Source of the DNA: Dacryopinax spathularia
Taxonomy: Eukaryota > Basidiomycota > Dacrymycetes > Dacrymycetales > Dacrymycetaceae
Reading direction: 5' to 3'
DNA length: 64,000 bases
Assembly: GCA_037974965.1 (NCBI GenBank)
Contig: JBBPFI010000003.1
Coordinates: forward strand, 744,001 to 808,000
Positions 20,987-31,512 of this stretch are shown in pieces (position 1 is the stretch's first letter; the number at the start of each line of letters is the position of its first letter). Below the pieces are notes generated by a model. The model worked only from the letters and a program-made list of their open reading frames with translations. It was not told where the DNA came from and ran no database searches. The position numbers and the translations under genes were made by a program.

Positions 20987-21884
20987 TCAAAGAACAGTAC
21001 TCGTGACGTTCGCAGCAGCGATAGTAGCAGCAGCGATGGTAGCCGAGGTAATAGAGGCCGCAACCCCACCAGGCGAAGAGGAGTGAGCCCTCGCATTGAG
21101 CGTGATCGCGACTGCGTTCGGTAAGAATTTGATGTCTGCATGGCCCGGAGGACTCACCGTAGACGATGCCCACGATGACGGCCACGAAAACGGCAATCCA
21201 GAATATGGCAACGCAGAAGCGTGTGGCGAACTCGTCGGTCCAAGTATCCCCAGCGCCCTGACAGGCCGAGCTGGACGACCAGCAGAACCAGCGACAGACG
21301 GCGTTGAAGGCGGGCCCGCATCCGCTCATGCATTCCCCGATGGCGTCGAAGACGTTCAAGATGACCTTAGCACAGCTCAAGCCGCGCTCTCGAGCACGGG
21401 CACGGTTGAGGCAATAGTACGCGGCACGCTCGGCATCAGACATCTGGGGCCCATCGTTATTCCTGGGAATTGTGGAATTCCCTGCATTGCCGGGATTGGC
21501 AGGAGTACGGGAGCCAAGAGAAATGGCGTCCATCTCGCCGTCCACCTGTAAGCAGTCAGTGTTTGCAAGCATGGGATAGTTAATGTACGCTACCTGGGCC
21601 CATCCACCGCGATCCCTGCGATCCAACAATCCATCCAGACTGTTGCGCCCATCATGCTCCTCGGGATACACGCTCCTGGTCGTAGTGGTAAGGTCGATAG
21701 GGTGTTGGGATCCTCCAAACGTCGCATTAAAGGAGGCGCCATCTTCCATGTTCGCAGGGCGGTCGTCGTTGTGATTGTTTCTCTCGGAGCGGCGGTGAGC
21801 AATTTCGTCCTCGAGAGCAGCGGTGTTGAAGGGGCGGCCAGCACGTCTAGATCTATCGGCGAGGTTGCGAAGGAAGCTAGACAT
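20987..21884 (-). CDS. Element gene F, small single-pass membrane protein (267 aa)
   Basis: Three exons on the minus strand fit in phase: 21594-21884, 21158-21545 and 20987-21111, with 48- and 46-nt introns. The N-terminus is basic and disordered (MSSFLRNLADRSRRAGRPFN), followed by HPIDLTTTTR, which resembles a SUMO-interaction core. A Cys-rich stretch follows (GECMSGCGPAFNAVCRWFCW), then a strong hydrophobic segment (FCVAIFWIAVFVAVIVGIVY, about residues 205-225) and a small-residue-rich Ala/Thr tail. There is no signal peptide, so it is probably anchored in an internal membrane with the N-terminus in the cytosol. Family unknown. The start chosen is the first ATG after the 5' region that gives a basic N-terminus; an upstream in-frame ATG exists. 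Confidence 0.6.
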
Positions 21885-22049
21885 CCTGGCCGAGGATGGA
21901 TGGCAAGTGGAGAGAGGAGAGAGAGGGACAGACGAGCGAAGCTGGCAAGGGTACAGCTGTGATACCGGGCGACGGAAGCAAAAACACGTGGCTCCGCACA
22001 GCATGATGACTGGGTCCCTATGTCGCCACAACCGTTCAGAACGCGAATT

Positions 22050-22100
22050 TGAGTATATTAATTTTTATATTAATTTTTATTAGATACTAATTATTATAAC
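22050..22100. other. AT-rich block near the right end
   Basis: An unusually AT-rich stretch (ATTAATTTTTATATTAATTT and onward) in an otherwise GC-rich element. It could ease DNA melting at the end or mark a relic insertion. No coding content. Confidence 0.6.
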
Positions 22101-22559
22101 AGACCTTACCCTGCAAGGCTTGTCTATAAGGCCTGCAGGGAGGAGAAAATACCTACTAATGACTCCGCCGATAGTCCTGGTGCTCCCGGGAGTCCCGGGA
22201 GCCCCAATAATGAAGGTCGTCGAGGGAAGCCAAGTGGCTGTACCGTACCTATTCGTTGGTTTCGATTGTCTTCGCGCCTAGGCAAAAAGCTTCTGTCCGA
22301 AGCACCAAAACACAGCCTCTCCGGGTGGAAATCGGTCAGAAGCATAGGGTGCCGAGCTTCTCAAACGGGACCCCTGTAGCAAGTCAGATGGATGATCCCC
22401 CGGCTGTCCATGGGATAATGTACCCGGGAAGCCAGGTGAGAACCGACGGAGCATCCACCGGGTATCCCAGCCTGGCGAAAGAGCTGGATGGCGGTCTGTC
22501 GAGCTCGAGATTTAGATAGACGTTCACACTCAATCTGCACTGCGAAAGTGCAGGTGGAG

Positions 22560-22680
22560 TGGGCGAGGCGGGTGAGTGCCGAGTGCACCCCGGGTGCAAG
22601 AGGAGTGTGGGGTGCAGAGCGAGTGCGGCTGGGGTGCACCCGGAGTTTTCCGGGTGCAGGGGGAGTGCAGGGAGCGTGGG
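22560..22680 (-). repeat. Right subterminal motif array
   Basis: Copies of GGGTGCA, GAGTGCA or GGAGTGCAGG (the reverse complement of TGCACYCC) directly inside the right terminal repeat. They mirror the left array at 5900-6290. Confidence 0.65.
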
Positions 22681-22722
22681 CCAGGGTTCTGTCCCATATG
22701 TCACCTCATAGCTGAGGCATGC
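22681..22722 (-). repeat. Right terminal inverted repeat of the large element
   Basis: Contains CCAGGGTTCTGTCCCATATG and ACCTCATAGCT, the inverse of the left end. It lies about 190 bp before the start codon of the Ran-binding-domain gene. Confidence 0.7.
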
Positions 22723-22909
22723 AAAGGCCCAGTTAGTTGCCAAGGGTTCACAACGTGTTAGACGCGAGCTATGCCCGCCGCCCATTCTCCCCATCCGCTT
22801 CCGGTACGCGTGTCGCATATCGCTGGTTCCTTCCCCAACCGGGCTGAGTCGACGCTGCTTTGCACAACTTGAACACCTTGGACGTCCATCCCTCTTCATC
22901 TGTGGAAGA

Positions 22910-25512
22910 ATGGAGTCGCCGACAAGGCCTGGAGGAATGAAGCGAAAGCTATCGAATGAGCAAGAGAGAGATGACGAATCTGCCCGTCCTGCCGCGGGGA
23001 CAAAGAGACCGCGCGATGGATCAGTCGACCGACCGCCGTCAATCAGCGATGCAGCAGGAGTACTGGATACAGAGAAGATCAGCGCCGCAGGATCTCCCGT
23101 ATCTCTACGGGCGAAGGATGACGAAACGTTGGCAAAGATCTCGCCAGTGCTTAAACCTGTGAGAGGCGACAATGTTGATGATACGGACATGACGGTGGAG
23201 GCGAAGGCGGCGACGCTTAAGCGTAAACATTCCGCTGTGGACTCCGGGGACGAGGTCGTGGAGCCTCCTGCTGGCGCTCCTAGACTTGAGGAGCAGGCCG
23301 ATGAGAACATGGAGAAGACGGTCGAGGATGCACCCGCTGCTGAACCCGCTGCTGAACCCGCTGCTGAATCGATCCCTGCACCATCTGTTGCGCCAACTGC
23401 GACGGTCCCGCAACCCGCCGTAACGAAGGAGTCCAGCGCAGCTGAATCCTCTCCAGCGAAGATCGATACCAAGCCATTCGTGGTGAGTCCAAGCTCGGCA
23501 GATATGTGTGAACGCAAGGAGCTGACATGCGGCATTGTAGAATGGCTTCGCTGCTTGGAAACAAGGCGGGCTCGGCAAATTCACGCCATATTCATTTGGC
23601 GGATCTCCTGCGAGTCCTCCATCCGCTTTTGGAGGAGCTGGCACGACGAGTTTCGCAAGTTCGTCTACCAACGCTTTTGGTGCGCCCTCTGCTGGACCTG
23701 CGACGTCCGCATTTGGAGCCCCAACATCCGAGGCACTTGCGGGCTCGTCATCTATCCCTGCCAAGTCGTCGAATCCGTTGGCAGGCATGATTACATCTAC
23801 TAAGGCAAGCATGCTTTTACTCTGAGATGAGTAGGACGCGAGCTCATGGTATACCGCAGAACGGCTTCCAAGGCTTTGCTGCAAGAAATCCGCTAGACTT
23901 CTTAGCAAAAAGCCCTGTCGGCGAGAATATCGAGACGTTACCGAAAATCGATGCTTTCAAAGGACTTGCGCCACGATCTTTCGGTGGACCATCAAGCACT
24001 CCCGCTGGGCCATCCACAAGCATCTTCGGGCAAAGAAAGACATCGCCTTTCCAGGAAAATCCTCTCGACGCCTCTGCTGGCGCGCTGGATCAACCGGCGC
24101 CGGCCTTGGGTGCTGCAACAGACCCCTTTACCTACGTCCCGGAGAAGGAAGCCGACGTCTTTGGGCGAAAGCGTAGTGGTACCCCTCAGCCAGAGCCCAT
24201 TGTCAAGGGCGATCGTAAGCGGTCGCATTCGTATCTGCTCTCGTTCCTGACAATGTGTTGCTTGCAGGTATTGTGGGAGAAGGAGAAGAAGACGAGGACA
24301 CGATCTGTAAAGAGCGCGCATCCATCTATCAGTCCAAGCAGGATGCACCATGGCAGAAGCGTGGCGTGGGCACATTGAAGATCAATGTTAATCGCACAGA
24401 TGGGAGGGCTCGCATGAGTACGTGGCATCTTACTTGCATGCGTGCGAGGCTTCTAACACACACCGTAACAGTTATGCGAGCCGATGGCACTCTCAAGGTC
24501 ATCCTTAACATGCGCTTGTATCGCGATATGATCTTCGCCCCGGAGAATCGCGGTCAGTCTCTGAAATTCAGTGAACTCGACGGTCACCAGTGGGTGCATT
24601 ACGGTCTAAGGGTCAGTACGACATCAGGTGTAGCGAAAAACATTGTGACTGATGACTTTTCTTCAGTTCGGAAGCCCTGAGATCGGTCAACGGTTCTTCG
24701 ATGACTTGAACGATGTCCTCCCATCCCAACCGCTCCTTGCCTCAAACGTCACAAAGTCCTCGACCAAGCCCGCGGCGAAAGACGAACGATCCTCGGAACC
24801 TGCAACTGACGCCATCCGCACTGCGAAATCGGCGACTCCGGCCAAAGCTGAGACCTCGAAAGTTGAACCCGTTGCTGCGGTAGCCCCAGAGGACGACTCT
24901 GACTCCGATGCGGACAAATCTAGCAGCATCGAGAAGGACGATGATGAGGACAAAGATGATGATATTGAGCCTGCTGCCGGTGGATCTAAAGCGGCCTCCG
25001 AAGAAAGTGACGAGGAGAGCCAGGCCGGCAGCAGCATCTCCTCCGAGGGTGATGACGACAAACAGGGCGCTCAGGATAAGGGAGATAAGGAGGACGCCGG
25101 ATCTGGAGGCACTTCCGGCAAAGTCTCTGTAACGGACACGCCTGCGGTTCACAAGGAAAACGGAAGCCCCGCGGCGGGTAGTCGATCGCCATCCCCGAAG
25201 CGAAAGCTCGAGGAGCTCGAGGATGATGAAGATGTCGCCGAGAAGGAAGCTGTCACGAAAGAGATGAAGCGGATGCGGGTCAACGAGCTGGAGAAATCCA
25301 ACAAGTCTGACGAGGTGGAGCCCGAAGGTGAAACCAACGAATCGCTGGACGGGGAGTCGTTGGTGAAAGAGGCCGCGGTCGAGGAAGAAGAAGAAGAGCC
25401 AAAGCCTGAAAAGGCTCTGGTTGATAAGGAGAAGCCGGGTGCTGAGATGAGCACGGAGAAGAATGCGGATGAGAAGACCGGTGATAAGGAGGTGGTTGAG
25501 GAGGTCGCTTGA
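22910..25512 (+). CDS. Ran-binding-domain FG protein (RanBP3/Yrb2/Nup50-like)
   Basis: A likely nuclear-transport cofactor binding Ran-GTP. Six exons: 22910-23482, 23541-23804, 23860-24214, 24268-24417, 24472-24611 and 24667-25512, giving 775 aa in consistent phase. The N-terminus has basic nuclear-localisation-like KRKLSNEQ and TKRPRD. Residues about 190-330 carry FG-type motifs (SAFGGAG, NAFGAPS, SIFGQRK). A Ran-binding domain spans about residues 405-500 (WQKRGVGTLKINVNR, RMIMRADGTLKVILNMRL, FGSPEIGQRFF). A long acidic Glu/Asp/Lys-rich tail follows, which is longer than usual. The second intron (23805-23859) uses a GC donor. Its promoter is squeezed by the right end of the large element. 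The domain is certain; assignment to RanBP3 versus Nup50 is open. Confidence 0.88.
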
Positions 25513-26602
25513 GCTGCATCATGATTCCCCTAGTCTCAGGTACCATCTTTCCATGATCCTGTATATCTTGTAACATGTAGCACTGTATCATCCTATCGTA
25601 TTCACAATCCGCTCTGCGCACCGATGCTGACCGGTCGCTCAATTTTCTTCGTCATCCTGGTCGAGCTGGGGATGGCGCGGCAGAACGTGCAGCCCTGATA
25701 ACTGATCAGATGCTACACAGACGTCATACATCTGCGCAACAAACGACCTTGCATTGCTCCTTATGGCAGTCCATGCTTCTTTATCAGGCAAGTTACGAAC
25801 GCCGGCTCAGAAGCGCCGTTGTTCCGTGATAGAATTCGAGGCCCCGCCAGGGACAGACATCTTGTGTTGAATCATGGGCCTGGCGGTATCGGAAGTCCTG
25901 CGAAAGATCGGTAGAGTCGAGCCACGTTCGACGTCCCCTATGGGACAAGGCCGTCTTAGACTTTCCCATGGTTACGACATGCGAGAAGCGAGCTGAGCGC
26001 CTTTGCGACCTCTGCTCTCAGGTATGAGACTGCGTACGGATACGAGGCAACACGCAGTCCCCGACAGCATCATACAGCAACAGCTCCACAACAATGAAAT
26101 CATCGTCGTTCGATGACCTGGCAATAGACGCCGCAACGATCACGAAGGACCGCAACAATCCCGCCTCCATCCTATCAACCCAAGAAAAAAACGTGTGAGA
26201 ACCAGGGGCGCGGCGCCAACATCTTCCGCGTCTTCTATCGGAAGTGAGGTGCACGTCATTCAACGTGAACACGTCTAGACGCGTTTCAGGGCGGATGGCG
26301 ACGTGATGTTTTGCTCTGTGAGATGGACGTGCGGCAGAACAAAAGGAAGAGGGATGGGAAGGGTGGTGAGCATGGGAGGTGCTTCGCCGGTCGGCGATTG
26401 TCCTGCCTTTTCCAGGGATCCGATGGTCTGGATATTCGGAACTGATGGGTCTCGCCTAATTCTTGAAATATGGCGCATGCGAGAAAACAGCAATTACTGC
26501 CCAACAAATATGACAACGTCCTGGAGACGACCCAGAAAACAACGATCGAGCTCGCAGAGAAAACCGAGAATAGAGAAACGTAAAAATCGGGTGGCAGTTG
26601 CA
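25513..26602. other. Convergent intergenic region
   Basis: About 1.1 kb between the tails of the Ran-binding-domain gene (plus) and the VMA12-like gene (minus). Open frames here are short and mutually overlapping, and none shows a domain. Nothing else recognised. Confidence 0.5.
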
Positions 26603-27544
26603 TCAGGTATCCTCGCTTCCGCTTTGGGTAACGCCTGCCGGTGGAGCCCTGCGCCGGAGAGTAGGGTGCTCTTCGGCCGCACCAGACGGTATGAGGTCGT
26701 CCGGTTCCAAGGGAGAGGAATCGGCCTTGTCGACCGTTATCTGTGCCGGTTTTTGTTCGGAGTCCGACACCGGGGTGTCGAGTTTGGTTTCCGCCGATCC
26801 AGCTGCCTTCTCTGAGTCATTGTCCATCAGGCTGCGATTGCCTTTTTCTTCGGGTTTCGCTCGTAGCCTCGCTTTGCCCTCGCGTCGCGCTTTCTCGCGA
26901 GCTCTACGCTTCTCGGCCCTATCTTGCGAGATAACGAACAGCACGCCTTCTGAGGCTGCAACCAGGAGGCCAGCAAATAATGCAACAAGTGCGCGCTGAT
27001 CGTCGGATATGCGAAAACAAACATTGACTTAGTGCTGATGGAGCGAACTCTCGGCCGAACAGCAGCTTACCCATTCGTCTCTCCAGCCAGCAGAGCCAGC
27101 AGCGTACCACGCCGCAAAGCTTACACCGCCAACGGAGAACAAGCCGTTGACAACAGCGGATAGGGCGCGCCGGTCTTCAACCCACTGCTTGGCTGCAAGT
27201 TTCCTTGCCGTGTCTGTCGTCTGCGGTGGATCCGCCGTCGCGGTCGTGATCGTTTGCACGCCCGCAAGGAGGGATATCATCTCGTATTCTCGCGGATCCA
27301 AGCCATGCGTGTCCAGCGCCGACTTGCACCGCGCAGACCGCACATGCTTCGATATTTGGGAGAGCAGGCTATAGGGTATTGTTCGCTTGGCTGCGACGGT
27401 ACCGGAGTCATCTGCCCTAGGTGGTACGACATAGGGACGCAGCTGTGCAGCGAGGTCGTCCGTGAGCACCGGCGGCGGCGGGACCTCGAGCAGCACCAGC
27501 AGAGTCTGGCGCAGGTGCTCAGGCAACGAGACCAGCGTAGCCAT
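26603..27544 (-). CDS. VMA12: V-ATPase assembly factor, VMA12/TMEM199-like
   Basis: An ER membrane factor needed to assemble the Vo sector of the vacuolar proton pump. Exons 27071-27544 and 26603-26995 (intron 26996-27070, 75 nt) give 288 aa. The cytosolic N-terminal domain ends in EYEMISLLAGVQTITT, followed by VNGLFSVGGVSFAAWYAAG and ALVAGLFAGLLV-like hydrophobic segments. These are two membrane spans near residues 135-180, separated by GSAGWRDEWRALVALF, as in Vma12. The C-terminal cytosolic tail is long, charged and Lys/Glu-rich, and longer than in yeast (215 aa). The divergent neighbour beyond the MITE is an acyltransferase-like gene. The family call rests on topology and the conserved loop. 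Confidence 0.82.
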
Positions 27545-27628
27545 AGTTAATCGAGCAATTACCCAAGTAGGAAATCGTGGTTCAGATCGTAATGCGTCGA
27601 GACTATCAACGAGCTAAGTAACGTTAAC
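27545..27628. other. Short promoter region of the VMA12-like gene
   Basis: Only about 85 bp separate the start codon from the left end of the MITE, so the MITE may contribute promoter sequence. Confidence 0.4.
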
Positions 27629-28111
27629 AGAGAGGTTGCGCAAGGCTCGTACGAACGGCTTTTTACGGACCCTGACCCCCAAAATGACACATTTGAATGG
27701 CTCACTTAGTGACTTGGCACACTTAATTCTCTCTATCCTGCTTATTGAACCGGCAATAAGTCACATAGTCGTGTAGGGACTGTCACCACTATCAAGCAAG
27801 CAAAGGGAATCCCAGCTAGTATCTCTTGTTCACGCCCAGCGGGGCACGTTGTGTACCACTGAAATGGTGAGTTGTGATTGGTCCGTTCTGACCCCAAAGC
27901 ATAGACTTGACCAGCTGAGCAGACGTGGTTCAAACTTGAGCAGCTCCTTGATCCAAGTCATTAAAGTACATAGCGGAGCCTTTAGTACCATTTATAAGTG
28001 CCAAAAGGTCCCACTATGGGGGCCAATCCACTATGTAATGTATATGAAACTGGCTCACATTACGGTCAGGGTCCGTAAGAACGCGTTCGTACGGACGTGC
28101 GCAATCTCTCT
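27629..28111. mobile_element. MITE, about 480 bp, with long inverted repeats
   Basis: The ends (27629-27680 and 28060-28111) are inverted repeats of about 45-50 bp. They share AGAGAG-TTGCGCA, CGTACGAACG and TTACGGACCCTGACC at over 80 percent identity. The interior has no coding capacity. Flanking TAA occurs on both sides, which would fit a PIF/Harbinger-type target duplication, but the exact boundary is ambiguous by a few bases. Confidence 0.8.
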
Positions 28112-29127
28112 AACACCGATTGTATGCGACTGCGTGGTCCCTGGCGGATAACGTGCGTTGTGCGATCGGCGGCCGTCTGAATTTGTGGCGTGCGCAAATT
28201 TGGTGAGAACCGATGGCGATGACGCACCACTCAAAAGGCAAACCATCAGATACCCGCTCCCAAGCTGCTGTTTCGCGCAAACCCCAATTTTCGCTCGTTG
28301 TCCAAGAGAGGATGGCTGGTGTCGGTAAATCTCCTCGGTTACGCTCAAGACCACTTTCGTAACTCCGGGTTGAGGCGTATTTGTAAAGCAAGACTAAGGC
28401 CCAAATAAATACGAATACCAGTAGCAGTGTGGACCAACAACAACGGGAAATGCGAATAGAATAGCAGAAGTATACTACCTCGAGGCGGTAATGGAATGCC
28501 TGGGAAGGGAAGAACGCGTCGAGACGTCATGGCCATGTCAAGATGCGGTAATGGCGGATGGTGGCACGGTAAGCCTAACATGAATTTTTGAATTACTTGG
28601 GTCTGGAGAGAGCGGGGAAGGGTCTGGTTAAGTGGCGCTGGGGCTGAGAGAAAGCGGTCGAGGCGGTGTCTGGGGGTCTCGGTTGAGACTGGGTGAGGCT
28701 TCTTCCCCCTTTTCCAACACAGTCCCGGTCTTCTGAGCGCGAGCATCATACGCCAACCGCTTACTCGTTCATCTTCCACGCCCATCACAACCGCTTCATA
28801 TAGACGGTTGAGCTCTACCGCACGCTTAGCACATCTCTCTCTCCCCCCTACCTACTATTTTCCTTCTCCTTGTTCGCTGCCCTTACTGTGGTACGAAGAA
28901 GGCGCGCGTTGTGTGGTCGATCACTGCGACATCAACCGCTGGTCCAATCAATTCGCTCCCGTGCGAGGAACGTTGAAGGAAGTGCAGTGCGGCGAGGTCT
29001 CCCCAAACGGACTCAAATTGCCCCCCCCTTATCCCACGCCGTTCGACGTATCGCTCTGCTTCGACTCCGTTTGCGGACTGTGAGACCTTTTCGGTGAAGA
29101 CCGCCCCCCGGCATCACCCATCGCATC
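28112..29127. other. Promoter region of the acyltransferase-like gene
   Basis: About 1 kb without a supported gene. Pyrimidine-rich stretches around 28840-28870 and 29020-29035 are consistent with a fungal promoter and 5'UTR. Minus-strand open frames look like shadows. Confidence 0.45.
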
Positions 29128-31512
29128 ATGGCCCAAGTACCAAACCTCCCTCCTGCACCGCGGTCCGGCTCACCAACCCCCATTTTCGAACGGTTCAAGT
29201 CCTCTCACTCGTACAACCACCACTCCCCTCTCGCTCAGCAAGATAGAGAGGACGACGACGACGGGGCTTCACCTTCTCAACCTCTTTACCCAAGCACGGC
29301 GTTGGACTCACCCCCTCCTCCTCCTCGCATCACCAACCCTTATCGTCATCAAACCATGCCAACCTCACCGACGGGCATCCCACCCATTCAGACTGGCCGA
29401 CGTAGCCATCCTCTCTCCAACCTCCTAACTCCCTCGTCATCCACCCCCACCCTTGCGTCAGAAGCAGAGCCCGACGCAGATTCGGCTTACGATGCAAAGC
29501 GCAGCTCGAACGTCCACGTTCCGCACGCTGGGTCGTCTACGCCTTACCTGGGTACTCCCTCCGAGGATGAGAAGCACGGCTACGCTATTCCTAATGTCGC
29601 GACGTCCAACTCAAATGGTGGTTTGCTAGCGTGGTTGGCTGAGGACGAGAAGAGGCGTTCCGGTGAAGCCGCTGAGAACCGTAACCGCTCCGGCAGCCTC
29701 GCAGCTGTCAGCGGTGAGGAGGGCCGTCGAGTCGGCTACGTAGACGGGCTGAAGTTCCTGTGCGGCCTTGTCGCGATGAACGCAGCTTTCCTTGCTATTA
29801 CGCAGGAGGAACCGGGTGCCGTTGAGCGTGCTAGTCCGCTTTACGTGACAAGGTTAGTACTTTCGCCGTTGTTTTGCTTTGCTTGCAGTCCTTAACTTGA
29901 ACCCCATAGATCTGCCAACATCGCAGCGCAAGGGCTCCTGCTTCTGTCAGGTCGCTCGCTTCCCATCCCGCTGCCTCATGCCTCCCCTCTCCTGTCCCTC
30001 TCCCTCATATCTCGCCCGCTCCGCTTCGTCCCTCCCGTCATCGTGGTGATTCTCCTGCAATGGGGCCTGTGTGCTGGCGGCCATACCAACATCATGACCA
30101 ACGTCCTCGACATTAACGGCCCGCAATGGTGCGGTATTACGAATGCTGCTGGCTTCTTCACGCTTCTCTGGGGCCTCTTCGGCACGTTCAGCTATCAGAC
30201 TCAGATCGGACAGGCATTCGGTGCTAATCTCTGGACTGTCCCCTGGTTCTTCCAGAGTGCGTATCTCATTGACCCTAATTGTTTCGTAAACTTACGTATA
30301 TGCAGGCTCATACTTCACGTACCTGCTCCACATTGTGGTTTCGGCTCTGCCGTCCAACCGTTACTGGATCTACATCATGCTGTTCTGCTTCACTTGGTCG
30401 ACTTTCTCGTACTTCACCCCGGCGTTGCTCGGTTACGTGATTTACGACATGTCGACGATGTTCCTGCCTCGCATCCGCCGCATGCCGCTCGTGCAGCGCA
30501 TGTTGGTGCAAGCTGTGCTCCTCGGCTTGATCATCATCTTCGAGTTCGTCGCGCCGACGAGGAATGCCATCGACTCGGGCATGGCTGCATGGAACGTGCG
30601 CGATGTTACGCAGATCCAGTTCGGCGACACTGTCTTCGTCACCCTCGCCCTTCTTTGGGTTGAGATCACCCCGTGGGCACAGCTTGTCCTCGGCAACTTC
30701 CTCGTCCGCTACCTCTTCATCGTAAGCCTTCTCCTCCTTCTGCCTCTGATCAATGCTCACAGCAGCTTCAGCTGACGCCTGGAATGTACCTGTTGACACC
30801 TTCGCTGGTGTACACGCTGGTTCCCTCCGTCATGTCCCACTTCCCTCATGCCTTCACCAATGCCGGTGCCCTGTTCGCCGCCTGGGCCGCCCTTCTGGTT
30901 ACCGTCGTCGCCCTCTCCGTGGTCTTCTACTTCCTCGTTGTGTACCCGTCCGCATATGCCTCCCGCTGGTTGTGCTCCTTCCTCGTTTCTTGGGGACCCG
31001 ACGCCGACCCGGATATGTTCGCGGACGCCAGTATCACCACCGCTCCCTCGGACGGCAAGCGCAAGATCTACGTCGAGAAGCCGTTCCGCAGCTTCTCGCT
31101 GGTCACCTCCGCCTTCGGCACACCGATTGGCTCGCCTGCTCCATCCGTCCGGCGCATGCGTATGGATGATGCCAGCATTCGGGCGTCGCAGATTTCCATG
31201 ACTCCGCACAGCCCTCGCATCGAAATGACGCCGCTTGCCTCTCCCGTCGGTGGAACGCCTCACGGATCTAGCGAGCATCTTCCTTTCAACAACGGACGCG
31301 GTGGCTATGGGCACGCCAGGACCAGCTCGCAAGACAGCAACGGGAAGAGGCCAGAGAGCTACTACAGCCCTGTCGCTCCGAATAGCCCGCAAGTTGCCGC
31401 ACCTCCCATGCAGCAAAGGACGTCGCAATCGCCGCCCCCTACCTTCCACATGCCGCCACCAACACCTCCAAAGGGTGCTGCCCCGCCACAGGCGCCGTAT
31501 TACCGGGGTTGA
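29128..31512 (+). CDS. Multi-pass membrane protein, acyltransferase-3-like
   Basis: Four exons: 29128-29852, 29910-30256, 30306-30721 and 30772-31512, giving 742 aa in consistent phase. A disordered Pro/Ser-rich N-terminus of about 200 residues precedes RRVGYVDGLKFLCGLVAMNA, which resembles the YxDGLRG start of acyltransferase-3 proteins. Eight to ten hydrophobic segments follow, for example VVILLQWGLCAGG, GFFTLLWGLFG, YIMLFCFTWSTFSYF, LVQAVLLGLIIIFEF and LFAAWAALLVTVVALSVVF. The C-terminal 200 residues are cytosolic, with many Ser-Pro and Thr-Pro sites. Likely transfers acyl groups to a sugar or lipid acceptor at a membrane. The family assignment is moderate and the substrate unknown. Confidence 0.65.

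Larger units (their letters stand above)
5846..22722. mobile_element. Giant (about 16.9 kb) TIR-bounded DNA element with integrase-like gene
   Basis: The ends are diverged inverted repeats. The left end (5846-5888) and the reverse complement of the right end (22681-22722) share the pattern AG-TATGAGGT-AC-TATGGG-CA-AACCCTGG. Immediately inside each end lies an array of TGCACYCC-like motifs, pointing inward from both sides. The interior holds at least six multi-exon genes, among them a DDE integrase-like gene, and many copies of a CCCGGGAATCCC-like motif absent from the flanks. There is no LTR, reverse transcriptase, capsid, protein-primed polymerase or packaging ATPase, so it is neither a recognisable retroelement nor a Polinton. 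A Tc1/mariner copy is nested in it. One gene seems whole, while the integrase-like gene shows about one break. No clear target-site duplication could be read. The family is not recognised. Confidence 0.7.

Noticed and set aside
5846-22722. Polinton, LTR retroelement or other virus-like element
   Set aside because: An integrase-like gene is present, but no capsid, protein-primed polymerase, packaging ATPase, protease, reverse transcriptase or long terminal repeat could be found.
22384-23908. Long minus-strand frames opposite the Ran-binding-domain gene
   Set aside because: Ser/Ala-rich shadows of the plus-strand gene, whose six exons join in phase and encode a clear domain.
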